NCBI GenBank assembly: GCA_947584955.1 | Contig: CANPWS010000014.1 | Span: forward strand, 1 to 14,553 | Length of the DNA stretch: 14,553 nt | Source of the DNA: an uncultured Bacilli bacterium | Lineage (GTDB): Bacteria; Bacillota_I; Bacilli_A; RF39; UBA660 | Direction of reading: 5' to 3' | Shown: positions 6,858-14,553 of the stretch, piece by piece | How the letters are laid out: every line of letters begins with the position of its first letter | Numbering within the stretch: position 1 is the stretch's first letter | Notes under the pieces: model-generated | What the model was told of the DNA's origin: nothing | Databases searched by the model: none | What the model saw: only the letters and a program-made list of their open reading frames with translations | Program-made: the position numbers and the translations under genes

Positions 6858-7649
6858 CTACTTCCTTACTTTTACATCTAGTTTATTATATGGTATTTCA
6901 ATATTGTTTTCATCTAATTTTTCTTTTATTAGTTTTAATACTTTCCTTTTTAAGGCATATTGAGTCATTGGAGTGCATTCTATAGATATTTTATATACTA
7001 CTGAAGAGTTTGATAATTCATCTATTCCAAGTAATTTTATATCTCCAATTACTTCTTTATTTTCTTTTATTTTATCATTTAGACTTTCTAAGATTTTTTC
7101 TAATTTATTAATATTTGTATCATATGAAACATTTATATCTATTACTAAATTTGCAGGGGAAAGATTATAATTAATAACTTCAGTTATAGAACTATTTGAT
7201 AATATTAATACTTCTCCTGTATAAGCTTTTATTTTAGTGGTTTTTAGTCCTAATCCTATTACTTCACCTTGAAAACCATTTATTTTTACATAGTCTCCCA
7301 CTGCATATTGATTATCAAATATTATTGCTATTCCAGATATTAAATCTTTTGCTATGTCTTGAAATGCTAATCCAATAATTACTGCAGCTATTCCTAAAGA
7401 TGCTAACATACTTGTTGTATCTACTCCATATAGTTTTAATATTGATAAAATCATAAAAATAGCAATTAAATATTTTATTATATTATTTACTAATGAAACA
7501 ATAGTATTTTTTCTTTTAGTAAATCCATTACTTGTTTTTATATTTCTGCTTACTTTATTTATTATTCCTTTTAATATGAAATAAATTATTACTCCTAGTA
7601 TTATATATACTATAGGTAAATATACTTTTTCTTTTAATAAAAACTTCAT
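6858..7649 (-). CDS. mscS: Small-conductance mechanosensitive channel (MscS family)
   Basis: A 263-residue MscS-type channel that opens under membrane tension to release solutes on hypo-osmotic shock. Predicted membrane helices lie at about 10-30 and 55-75, and a pore-lining third helix at about 80-112 contains ASLGIAAVIIGLAFQD and ends in SGIAII. The beta domain follows (YAVGDYVKINGFQGEVIGLGLKTT, LSNSSI), then an alpha/beta C-terminal domain. This is the normal minimal three-helix layout, close to YkuT/MscS homologues of Firmicutes. The start at 7649 is chosen because GGAGGG lies 4-5 nt upstream; the in-frame ATG at 7661 overlaps that site. It begins 41 nt after ftsZ, with a weak hairpin in between, and is probably transcribed by read-through. 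Confidence 0.9.
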   Translation of the reverse strand: MKFLLKEKVYLPIVYIILGVIIYFILKGIINKVSRNIKTSNGFTKRKNTIVSLVNNIIKYLIAIFMILSILKLYGVDTTSMLASLGIAAVIIGLAFQDIAKDLISGIAIIFDNQYAVGDYVKINGFQGEVIGLGLKTTKIKAYTGEVLILSNSSITEVINYNLSPANLVIDINVSYDTNINKLEKILESLNDKIKENKEVIGDIKLLGIDELSNSSVVYKISIECTPMTQYALKRKVLKLIKEKLDENNIEIPYNKLDVKVRK

Positions 7650-7669
7650 AATACCCTCCATAAAATTAA

Positions 7670-7692
7670 AGATTATTGCTAATCAATAATCT
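7670..7692 (-). terminator. Hairpin after ftsZ, possible weak terminator or attenuator
   Basis: A perfect 9-bp inverted repeat (AGATTATTG at 7670-7678, CAATAATCT at 7684-7692) with a 5-nt loop overlaps the ftsZ stop codon. On the minus strand TTAATTTTA follows, an interrupted T-run. With only two G-C pairs, strong termination is doubtful. It may reduce read-through into mscS. Confidence 0.4.
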
Positions 7693-8776
7693 AAAAATCA
7701 TCTCTATCTCTTAAAAATGGTGGGATATCTAAATCGTTATCTATGTCTATATTACTTCTTGATTCTCTATACATATCATCTTTATTTGAGTTATTAAAAT
7801 TATGATAAAGTGGCTCTGATGGCTGTTCAAATCCTGTTGCTATTACAGTTACGATTACTTCATCTGATAAATTTTCATTAATAACTGCCCCAAATATTGT
7901 ATTTATATCAGTATTAGCAGCGGTTCTTATTATTTCTGCCGCTTCTTCTACTTCAAATAATGTTAAATTACTTCCTCCTGTTACGTTGATAATTGCATCA
8001 GTGGCTCCATTTATTGATGTTTCTAAAAGTGGTGAATTTACTGCTTGTCTTGCTGCTTCTACTGCTCTATCTGATCCACTTCCTACTCCTATTCCAATAA
8101 GGGCATTTCCTCTATCTTTCATAACGGCTTTTACGTCAGCAAAATCTAGATTTACTAATCCTGCAACAGCTATTAAATCTGATATTGATTGTACTCCTCT
8201 ATGTAAAATATTATCAACTTCTCTAAATGCTTCTAACATTGGAGTAGATTTATCTATAAGTTCTCTTAAACGATCATTTGGTATTACTATTAGTGTATCT
8301 ACATGTTTTTTTAATTCTTCAAGTCCTGCTAGGGCTTGTTCCATTCTTTTCTTTCCCTCAAAACTAAATGGTTTTGTTACTATTCCTACCGTAAGTGCTC
8401 CTAAGTCTTGGGCTATTTCAGCAACAATTGGACTAGCTCCTGTTCCTGTTCCGCCTCCCATTCCGCATGTTACAAAAACCATATCTGCGCCTTTTAAGGC
8501 TTCTTCTATTTCTGCTTTACTTTCAAGTGCTGCCTCACGACCAATTTCTGGATTTGCTCCTGCTCCTAGACCGTCTGTAAGCTCGCTTCCTATTTGAAGT
8601 TTTATTGGTGCCAATGAAGTATTTAAGATTTGTAAGTCAGTATTAGCAACGATAAAGTCAACACCTTTTAAGCCTGATTCTATCATCCTATTTATGGCAT
8701 TACATCCTCCACCCCCAACACCGATTACTTTTATTTTTGCTAACTGATCCATCTCTAAACCAAACATGTTATTCAT
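7691..8776 (-). CDS. ftsZ: Cell division GTPase FtsZ
   Basis: The tubulin-like GTPase that polymerises into the division ring. In this 361-residue protein the nucleotide-binding start [14 protein letters not shown] (15-28), the tubulin signature GGGTGTG (107-113) and the T7 catalytic loop NLDFAD (209-214) are all intact, so normal GTP hydrolysis is expected. After the globular core (to about 316) the variable linker is short, roughly 30 residues. The tail [11 protein letters not shown] (348-358) is the conserved C-terminal peptide that binds FtsA, SepF, ZapD-type and similar partners. AAGGAGG lies 6 nt before the ATG. The start overlaps the ftsA stop in ATGAATAA, implying coupled translation. 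GC content is visibly higher here than in its neighbours because the protein is rich in Gly and Ala. Confidence 0.98.
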   Translation of the reverse strand: MNNMFGLEMDQLAKIKVIGVGGGGCNAINRMIESGLKGVDFIVANTDLQILNTSLAPIKLQIGSELTDGLGAGANPEIGREAALESKAEIEEALKGADMVFVTCGMGGGTGTGASPIVAEIAQDLGALTVGIVTKPFSFEGKKRMEQALAGLEELKKHVDTLIVIPNDRLRELIDKSTPMLEAFREVDNILHRGVQSISDLIAVAGLVNLDFADVKAVMKDRGNALIGIGVGSGSDRAVEAARQAVNSPLLETSINGATDAIINVTGGSNLTLFEVEEAAEIIRTAANTDINTIFGAVINENLSDEVIVTVIATGFEQPSEPLYHNFNNSNKDDMYRESRSNIDIDNDLDIPPFLRDRDDF

Positions 8777-10028
8777 TTTTTTCCTCCTTACCTGCTATAA
8801 AACTTCCAAATATTTTGGTAAATATCATATTATCTTTCTTTAAATTTTTACTGGGTGTTAATAATTTTTCTTCATCCGTACTACTTATCATAGTAACTTC
8901 TTTTCCTCTAATTTCCATCTTATCTATAAAATATTTTATCATTCCAAGTGCTACTGTATATTTATTATTTCTAACTCCAAGCGTACTTGTTGTATATATT
9001 ATAACATCTTTTGATAAAATTTCAAATACCAAATGCTTAAAAGATTTCATTTCTGTAACTCCACCAGTTATTATAAGATATGATATATTCTGTTTAGCTA
9101 AATTAATTATACCTTTTTTAGCATAATTAAGTATTTCCTCTAATCTATTCATACATACTTCGCTTACTTCTAACTGATTTAGTTTTAATTTCTCTCCTTT
9201 TTGATTTGTAACTTCATAGACCTCTGAAATTTGACAAAATCTTTTATTTGCACTTGCAAATTTTTCTTTGATTATTCTAGCATCTTCACTTTTTACTCCA
9301 TATATATAAGATAAATCTTTTTCTATATTCAATCCCCCAAGTTTTATTATATCTGTATTTACAAATTTGCCATTATTTATTACTGATATTGTTGTTATTT
9401 CATGTCCTATATTTATAATAGCCCCTACTTTATTTTCTAAATTTTTATTTCTTACTTCATAATAATCTGCAAGACCTGATAATGTTATATCTGTTATTTT
9501 TAATCCTGCTTCTTCAATTACTTTAACAACTGTAAGCACATTTTCTTTTGGTACTGCTACCATAAGTCCTTTTAATGCTAGTGTTTTACTATTTTTTCCT
9601 ACTGGAGAATTAACTACTTTATTATTATCTAAAATAAATTCAAGTGGTACTACAGTAACTAATTCATAGTCAGATGGTAATTTATTATATACCGAATTTT
9701 TAATTACTTTAGAAACATCATCTGATATAATTATACCTTCTTCATTTGTTATATCTGTACTTCCTGTTACATATATAAATTTAGCATTATCACTAGGAAC
9801 ATTTACAATAACTTTTTCTATTGCTATTTCTAGCATACTATTTATTTTTTTTATTCCTTCTTTAATACTATTAACAACCTGAGTTTCATTAACAATTAAA
9901 CCTTTTTTTATTCCTTTTGACTTTTCACTATAGGATGCTAAAATATTAATCTTATTGTTATAATGCTCTCCTACTACAAATTTAATCGAATCAGACCCAA
10001 TATCAATACTAGAATATACTTTTTTCAT
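8769..10028 (-). CDS. ftsA: Cell division protein FtsA (actin-like membrane tether for FtsZ)
   Basis: A 419-residue actin-family ATPase that anchors FtsZ filaments to the membrane and recruits later division proteins. The N-terminal phosphate-1 segment [15 protein letters not shown] (6-20), a 1C/SHS2-type subdomain, the phosphate-2 segment [15 protein letters not shown] (around 202-216), [11 protein letters not shown], and the adenosine motif [10 protein letters not shown] (around 315-324) are visible. The C-terminal [17 protein letters not shown] matches the usual amphipathic membrane-targeting helix. Length is typical. The ATG at 10028 follows AGGAGAG with a slightly long spacer; an upstream in-frame ATG at 10055 lies at the predicted transcription start and is unlikely. 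First gene of the ftsA-ftsZ unit; its 3' end overlaps ftsZ by 8 nt. Confidence 0.95.
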   Translation of the reverse strand: MKKVYSSIDIGSDSIKFVVGEHYNNKINILASYSEKSKGIKKGLIVNETQVVNSIKEGIKKINSMLEIAIEKVIVNVPSDNAKFIYVTGSTDITNEEGIIISDDVSKVIKNSVYNKLPSDYELVTVVPLEFILDNNKVVNSPVGKNSKTLALKGLMVAVPKENVLTVVKVIEEAGLKITDITLSGLADYYEVRNKNLENKVGAIINIGHEITTISVINNGKFVNTDIIKLGGLNIEKDLSYIYGVKSEDARIIKEKFASANKRFCQISEVYEVTNQKGEKLKLNQLEVSEVCMNRLEEILNYAKKGIINLAKQNISYLIITGGVTEMKSFKHLVFEILSKDVIIYTTSTLGVRNNKYTVALGMIKYFIDKMEIRGKEVTMISSTDEEKLLTPSKNLKKDNMIFTKIFGSFIAGKEEKNE

Positions 10029-10059
10029 GATATCAACTCTCCTAAAGTAATACATATTA

Positions 10060-10088
10060 ATTATACAATATTTTTTATTTTTTGTATA
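10060..10088 (-). promoter_or_regulatory. Promoter of ftsA-ftsZ
   Basis: A perfect -10 TATAAT (10065-10060) with a 17-nt spacer to a weak -35 TATACA (10088-10083). The 11-mer TATTGTATAAT ending at the -10 is identical to that at the rel promoter. The predicted start near 10053 gives a leader of about 25 nt. Confidence 0.55.
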
Positions 10089-10132
10089 TATTTTTAAAAA
10101 ATAACTTATAAAAAAGAATTAATTTGTCTAAA

Positions 10133-10166
10133 AAAAGATAATAAATTAATTAATCTATCATCTTTT
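10133..10166 (-). terminator. Rho-independent terminator of the TPR gene
   Basis: An 11-bp stem (10133-10143 and 10156-10166, one G-U pair) with a 12-nt loop begins 5 nt after the stop of the TPR gene. On the minus strand the downstream arm runs directly into seven consecutive T (10136-10130). It isolates the TPR gene from the ftsA promoter. Confidence 0.7.
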
Positions 10167-10171
10167 ATTTA

Positions 10172-12364
10172 TTATATTATTTTCTTTCTATTTTCATTTT
10201 CTCTATATTTATAAAATTTTTTATTTGTTTGTATTTCCTTTAATAAGGTTTTAACTAATTTAGATTTATTACTATCTTTTTCTACTATATTTAGATACTT
10301 ATCACCTTTTGTTATATTATCTTGATAGTAATATTCTCTAGCTATTATTAATGATGCTATATTTTTTTCTTCTTTTTCTAATCCTAACATTTGACAAACT
10401 TCATCAATATTTTTTCCTTCTTTTATTAATTTTGCTATTTGTTCTATTTTTTCTATTTCATAATAATTATTATCTTTTTCAAAATCTTCTGTAGTCATCC
10501 TTACATATGCTTTTTTATTTGTATTAGAAGTTTGTCCATTTATTCTTCTAACAAGCTCTGTATAATCATATTTTACTGCTTGATTTTTACTTAGTTCAGT
10601 AGCTATTATAAAATAATTAGATGCTGCATCTATATCTTGTTTTTTCATATACATCATTCCAAGATATGAATATATAAAAGTTTTTGGCTTTTTTGTCTCT
10701 AATAATTTTTTATATATTTCGATAGCTTTATTATAATCTTCATTTCGGTATGCAACTTCCGCTTCTTTTAATAAAGAGATATAATCTATTTTTAATCCTT
10801 TAGTATATTTTCTTAAATATATTTTATTATTATTTTCTCCTAATTTAAAAGAAACAATGTTAGGAAAACTTTCTAAAACTTTATTTAATATTAATTTATT
10901 TTCTTCACTAATATCTTCTAATACAGCTATTCCTTTTTCATTTAATGTTGTTATTTTTTCTAAGATATATTTTTTATTTTCCTCTTTTGCATCTATTTCT
11001 TTTATAAAAGAAGTTATCTTATTAGTTTTTTCTAATTCTTGTGTCTTATCTTTAATACTATTTAATAATTGATCTAAGTTATTTGTATTTATTTTTGAAT
11101 CAGATAATTTATTTAATTTTAAAATTATATCTAAATATATTTTAGCTATTTCATAATTTTTATTTGTTATTTCTTTATAAAATTTTTGTACATAGACATT
11201 TATACTATTTTCAAATTTTTTTAATGCGACATAATTAATAGCATTTAAAGTTTTTAAAAATGTCATATCATTTTCTAATAAATTTATTTTTAATAAATCC
11301 AGAATTAGAAATTCATACTTTTCTTTTCCTACTTCTTTTAAATAATTATTTATTATATTTATAGTTTTATTAATATTACCTTGTTTTAAACTTATAACTA
11401 TTTCTTGAGCATAATATTTATTTACAAAATTTAAATCTTCCATTTCTATATTTACATTGGTTTCTTGCTTTTCTTCGCTAGGATTTATTTTTTGTCTTTC
11501 TTCTATTTTGTTAACTAGATTTACTATATCTTTTACTAATATCAATATATTTTTATTTTGTATACTATTATTAATTTTTTCATTCTCGTTAGATATTTCA
11601 AGAGCTAATTTATAATTTTTTCCTTTTATTGCATCAATTATATTATTTGTATCTAATACTGTAATTTCTGGTAATTTTCCTGTTAAATCTATTTCTAGGT
11701 AAGTTTTTAATAAGTTATATACTTGATGCTCTGAGTATGATAATCTATGATTGGTACGTATTGTTTCTATAAATTCTAAGGCTTCAATATAATTTTTATT
11801 TTGTAATAAATTTGTTATTATATTTCTATTATCATTTTGTACCATTAGAGCTTTTTTTAATAATTTTTTAAATATTCTTTCTTGTAATATTATTTCGTTA
11901 TTATTATCTTTATTTTGTAATTGTTCTAATGCTCTTATAAATTTTTGGTAGAATGCTAATTCACGTACATTATTTTGTTTTGTTACGTTGTTATATTTTT
12001 TATTTTGTGAATTTAATTTTATATCTGTTAATCTTATATCTTTTACTTGATTTTGATATTTTTCTGGTAATTCTGTTATCATATTAAGTAAATATAGGAA
12101 ATATTTATTATCTGCTTCTTCATCTTTATTGTCTTTAGTTATATCACAAAGTTTATCGTAATATTTAAATACTTCTTCATAGTCTTTAACTAAAATATAG
12201 TTAAAAAATAATTGTAGTACTGCTTCTTGGTTATTAGGATCTATCTCTAAAATTCTTTTATATACTTCGGATGCTTTCTGAAATTCTTTTTCTGTTATTA
12301 ATTGTTTTCCATATAATAATAGTTCTTCTTTGTTTAATTCATTTATTTTTTCTTCTGTTTTCAT
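10172..12364 (-). CDS. Large cytoplasmic TPR-repeat protein of unknown function
   Basis: I do not recognise this 730-residue protein as a named family. It has no signal peptide or membrane helix and is rich in Lys, Asn, Glu and Ile. A clear TPR-like unit lies at about 15-60 (YGKQLITEKEFQKASEVYKR, then LEIDPNNQEAV). Two or more lie at about 528-600 (EAEVAYRNEDYNKAIEIYKK and YLGMMYMKKQDIDAASNYF). The middle (about 100-520) is helical, with repeated pairs such as KNYIEALEFIE, KNYKLALEIS and NKNYEIAKIYL that look like diverged TPR helices. A segment near 635-670 (IAKLIKEGKNIDEVCQMLGL) resembles a short helix-turn-helix. It may act as a scaffold. The ATG follows AGGGAG by about 10 nt. It has its own promoter and terminator, so its neighbours give little clue. 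Confidence 0.75.
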   Translation of the reverse strand: MKTEEKINELNKEELLLYGKQLITEKEFQKASEVYKRILEIDPNNQEAVLQLFFNYILVKDYEEVFKYYDKLCDITKDNKDEEADNKYFLYLLNMITELPEKYQNQVKDIRLTDIKLNSQNKKYNNVTKQNNVRELAFYQKFIRALEQLQNKDNNNEIILQERIFKKLLKKALMVQNDNRNIITNLLQNKNYIEALEFIETIRTNHRLSYSEHQVYNLLKTYLEIDLTGKLPEITVLDTNNIIDAIKGKNYKLALEISNENEKINNSIQNKNILILVKDIVNLVNKIEERQKINPSEEKQETNVNIEMEDLNFVNKYYAQEIVISLKQGNINKTINIINNYLKEVGKEKYEFLILDLLKINLLENDMTFLKTLNAINYVALKKFENSINVYVQKFYKEITNKNYEIAKIYLDIILKLNKLSDSKINTNNLDQLLNSIKDKTQELEKTNKITSFIKEIDAKEENKKYILEKITTLNEKGIAVLEDISEENKLILNKVLESFPNIVSFKLGENNNKIYLRKYTKGLKIDYISLLKEAEVAYRNEDYNKAIEIYKKLLETKKPKTFIYSYLGMMYMKKQDIDAASNYFIIATELSKNQAVKYDYTELVRRINGQTSNTNKKAYVRMTTEDFEKDNNYYEIEKIEQIAKLIKEGKNIDEVCQMLGLEKEEKNIASLIIAREYYYQDNITKGDKYLNIVEKDSNKSKLVKTLLKEIQTNKKFYKYRENENRKKII

Positions 12365-12396
12365 TTTCTTTTTTCTCCCTTTTTAAATTGCCTTAT

Positions 12397-12425
12397 ATAT
12401 TATCATGTTTTATTATATTTTTCAA
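12397..12425 (-). promoter_or_regulatory. Promoter of the TPR gene
   Basis: -35 TTGAAA (12425-12420), 17-nt spacer, -10 TAATAT (12402-12397). The predicted start near 12390 is about 26 nt before the ATG. The -35 box lies just past the terminator of the preceding operon. Confidence 0.5.
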
Positions 12426-12438
12426 GTTTTTTCATAGA

Positions 12439-12464
12439 AAAAGAGTCATTCTGATGACCCTTTT
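12439..12464 (-). terminator. Rho-independent terminator of the surface-protein operon
   Basis: An 11-bp stem (12439-12449 and 12454-12464, one G-U pair) with a 4-nt loop; on the minus strand it reads AAAAGGGTCAT CAGA ATGACTCTTTT followed by TCTATG. It overlaps the stop codon of the 195-residue membrane protein gene. The tight loop and GC-containing stem make it the most convincing hairpin in the window. Confidence 0.8.
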
Positions 12465-13050
12465 AATTTTGGCAATAGAAAATTGGTTCATTTAAATACC
12501 ATTTACCATTTTCTAAATACATATATGTTTCTGTATTTCCATATGCTATTATTGCTTCAGTATCTTTTTTATTTTTTATTGTATATTCATTTTCATATGA
12601 AACATTTTCAATAATACATGGTTTATCTTCAGCAGTTTTATTTATAAATAATCTTTGATATACTGTTAGAAAGCTTCTATTTGGATTTTCGAATATTTTT
12701 GATCTTAAATATTCTCTTTTAGATTCTACTATCATATCATCTATTATTCCGTTTATTACTTCAAAATTACTTATTCCTAAATCTACTTCATTATATTTAG
12801 TTTCACCTTGCATCATATATTCTTCTGTAACTGGTACTTCTCCTTGAGATAGAATATAATAGATATAACTATAATAAATTAAATCTTTTATTCTTTCATC
12901 TGTAAGTTCTGTTTTTACTACACCTTCATCATTTTTATTATTTGTTTTTTCTTTAGGATTTTTTCCTATTATTAATAATATTACTATTATAGATGCTAAT
13001 ATAACTGTTATTATTAATATAATTTTTAAAACTTTTTCTTTATTTTTCAT
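12463..13050 (-). CDS. Single-pass membrane protein of unknown function, partner of the Ig-like surface protein
   Basis: A 195-residue protein that I cannot assign to a family. A short basic N-terminus (MKNKEKVLK) is followed by one hydrophobic helix (about 9-29) and a polar linker rich in Lys and Asn (30-48). A mostly helical extracytoplasmic domain follows, containing YYSYIYYILSQGEVPVTEEY and a C-terminal part, ENGKWYLNEPIFYC. Two cysteines (C145, C193) could form an exported disulfide. There is no lipobox, LPXTG or enzyme motif. The ATG follows a GAGGT site, and the gap from the stop of the preceding surface-protein gene is only 10 nt, so the two are one operon. It may be an anchor, chaperone or assembly factor for that protein, which is inference from position only. 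Confidence 0.75.
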   Translation of the reverse strand: MKNKEKVLKIILIITVILASIIVILLIIGKNPKEKTNNKNDEGVVKTELTDERIKDLIYYSYIYYILSQGEVPVTEEYMMQGETKYNEVDLGISNFEVINGIIDDMIVESKREYLRSKIFENPNRSFLTVYQRLFINKTAEDKPCIIENVSYENEYTIKNKKDTEAIIAYGNTETYMYLENGKWYLNEPIFYCQN

Positions 13051-13060
13051 ATTTTTTACC

Positions 13061-14553
13061 TCACATTGCTATATATTTTACTGTTATTGTATATTTTTTA
13101 TACCTTTTCCAAAGTGAATCTTCATCTGAACATAATGCTTCACATGTATCTTTTTCAATATTATATGTTCCAGTTTCACATTTTTTACATTTTGTTCCAT
13201 TTAATACTGTTCCTTCTGGACAAGATGTAATATCATCTTCATTGCAAGTAGCTTCATATGTAGAACCACACCACCACTCTTCTCGAAAATCACAATATTC
13301 ATCCAACCCTATCCTTCCAATAACATCAGATATAAAAGTATCACAATTATGATAATACCCCCAAGGAGCACAATAATCATACATATAATGAGTAGAATGC
13401 GCGGCATCAGGAACAGCTACGTATGGACAATTACGACTACTTGTAAGGCTATTTCTATCCAATCCACTAACTGTATGCAATGTCTCCCCATTTTTACATT
13501 CAGGAATACCAACTAGACCATTTGAGTAATCTTCAAAATAATTACTAGGAGAAGTCTTAAAATCACCACCACAGTCCCAATAAGGATTAGGATAAGAATT
13601 ACATTTCTTTATTCTTTTATCAACCTTTAATATAGTATCGTGACTATTACAAAATTTTCCATCAAGAGTATCTTCTTCATTGCAAAAACAAACTTGAGGA
13701 TCTGATGTTTTTGGAGTATAAGAACATACGGTTCCTTCGGGTGCATCATAATCTGTAAGCCCTCCAGAAACTGTATAAGTTAATAATCCATTACTTCCAA
13801 GGCTATAGCTTTTTATATTTCCATTATCTACTGTTATTGAAGTAATACTTGTTGCACCTGAATCAAGTTTATATGTTCCAGTATAAATACCGTTTATAGT
13901 ATAACCAGCAATCACCGTAAACGTTGCTGTTAAATTTCTTTCTAACGTAACGACTAACTTTTTAGAATTATAATTACCTGCTTTATCTTCAACCCATAAA
14001 TAATAAGTTCCTGCTTCGCTTATATCATATGTCATTGTAACAACATCTGTCCTTGCTGTTATTGTTGTCCAGTCTTTATCACTATATGATGATGATTTAT
14101 TTACTTTATATTTTACTACCCCTGATAATGTATCTTGAAATTTTCCTGTTAACTTTTTACCACTATTTGTAAATGAGTTTATTACTGGCTTTTCTGTATC
14201 TATTTTTACATCATATTTAGTAACTCCTGAACATGTTCCTGCTTCATTACATACTTGTCCATTATATGTCTTTCCATTACTTGTCTTAGGAACGGTTATA
14301 TTTTGTCCTTCTTTTTTGGTTGTACTTGCATCATATAAATAATATTTTACTCCACTTGGTGAACTCGTTACATTTTTTAATTCTAAGTCAAAACCACTTT
14401 TATGCCAGTTTCCTGATGTTATTCCATCACTTGATACAATATTGGCTATAATTGTTGATTGATCTACCTTTATTACTTGAGAACAAATCTCTTGTGATAC
14501 TTGATCTATAATATTAGTTATAGTTACACATACTTTAATATTTGGACTAGAGA
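13061..14553 (-). CDS. Large surface protein with Ig-like domains and Cys-rich C-terminal region (5' end outside window)
   Basis: The reading frame is open from the TGA stop at 13061 to the right edge, giving the last 496 residues of a longer protein. The first ATG within it (14035) lies in mid-domain and is not the start. Numbering from the edge, about 48-120 and 122-200 are Ig-like/bacterial adhesin-type repeats: the first runs from KSGFDLELKN to VCNEAGTCSG and ends DIDTEKPVI-like; the second ends GTYYLWVEDKAGN. A bridging beta-rich segment (about 203-270, TVIAGYTINGIYTGTYKL) leads into a Cys-rich tail with 18 Cys in about 200 residues, ending in CPEGTVLNGTKCKKCETGTY, like GCC2/GCC3 ephrin-receptor-like modules. 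There is no LPXTG sorting signal at the C-terminus. Expected to be exported and disulfide-bonded. Such Ig-repeat proteins in related bacteria sometimes begin with a prepilin motif; that end is not visible here. Confidence 0.8.
   Translation of the reverse strand, partial: SSPNIKVCVTITNIIDQVSQEICSQVIKVDQSTIIANIVSSDGITSGNWHKSGFDLELKNVTSSPSGVKYYLYDASTTKKEGQNITVPKTSNGKTYNGQVCNEAGTCSGVTKYDVKIDTEKPVINSFTNSGKKLTGKFQDTLSGVVKYKVNKSSSYSDKDWTTITARTDVVTMTYDISEAGTYYLWVEDKAGNYNSKKLVVTLERNLTATFTVIAGYTINGIYTGTYKLDSGATSITSITVDNGNIKSYSLGSNGLLTYTVSGGLTDYDAPEGTVCSYTPKTSDPQVCFCNEEDTLDGKFCNSHDTILKVDKRIKKCNSYPNPYWDCGGDFKTSPSNYFEDYSNGLVGIPECKNGETLHTVSGLDRNSLTSSRNCPYVAVPDAAHSTHYMYDYCAPWGYYHNCDTFISDVIGRIGLDEYCDFREEWWCGSTYEATCNEDDITSCPEGTVLNGTKCKKCETGTYNIEKDTCEALCSDEDSLWKRYKKYTITVKYIAM

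Noticed and set aside
7986..8597. Long open frame on the plus strand (203 codons)
   Set aside because: It is antisense to ftsZ, has no family features or ribosome binding site, and arises from the Gly/Ala-rich codons of ftsZ.
13061..14035. Surface protein starting at the ATG at 14035
   Set aside because: The frame continues open to the window edge with a coherent Ig-like sequence, and that Met lies inside the second Ig-like repeat.
1..14553. TGA read as Trp (Mycoplasma-type code)
   Set aside because: The Trp positions checked use TGG, and TGA is a sensible stop at 13061, 10 nt before the next gene's start.
1..14553. CRISPR arrays, tRNA/rRNA genes, IS elements, attachment sites
   Set aside because: No regularly spaced repeats, no GC-rich structured RNA segments, no transposase-like or integrase-like coding sequence seen on either strand.

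Overview
The window is very AT-rich, and every gene I can support lies on the minus strand, so transcription runs from high to low coordinates. Strong AGGAGG-type ribosome binding sites, relA-dtd and ftsA-ftsZ gene pairs, an FtsZ ending in a DIPPFLRDR tail, small Gram-positive-type pseudopilins and a PdaA/PdaC-like deacetylase point to a low-GC Gram-positive bacterium (Firmicutes/Bacillota, perhaps one of the uncultured gut Bacilli or Clostridia lineages). The genus is inference. Stops TAA, TAG and TGA all appear to be used and the Trp codons I checked are TGG, so the standard bacterial code fits and a Mycoplasma-type code does not.

Layout in transcription order. (1) 14553-12463: the 3' part of a large surface protein with Ig-like domains and a Cys-rich tail, cut by the window edge, followed by a 195-residue single-pass membrane protein and a hairpin terminator. 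(2) 12425-10133: a 730-residue TPR-type protein as a single-gene unit with its own promoter and terminator. (3) 10088-5231: ftsA-ftsZ, then mscS, an HD-domain protein and a polysaccharide deacetylase, tightly spaced and probably at least partly co-transcribed. (4) 5181-3905: three consecutive small type IV pilin-like proteins with their own promoter and terminator. (5) 3902-1: relA/rel, dtd and an AI-2E-family membrane protein, coupled by stop/start overlaps and ending in two tandem terminators.

Functionally, ftsAZ drives the division ring, the deacetylase probably acts on peptidoglycan or another surface glycan, and the MscS channel relieves osmotic pressure. The Rel protein makes (and normally degrades) (p)ppGpp, and Dtd removes D-amino acids from tRNA. 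The less ordinary parts are the isolated triple pseudopilin operon, the Ig-like/Cys-rich surface protein with its partner, the large TPR protein, and a Rel whose hydrolase-site Glu-Asp pair reads Lys-Glu. I found no CRISPR array, IS element, tRNA or rRNA. No clearly new system is demonstrable. The best candidates are the pilin triplet and the surface-protein pair.
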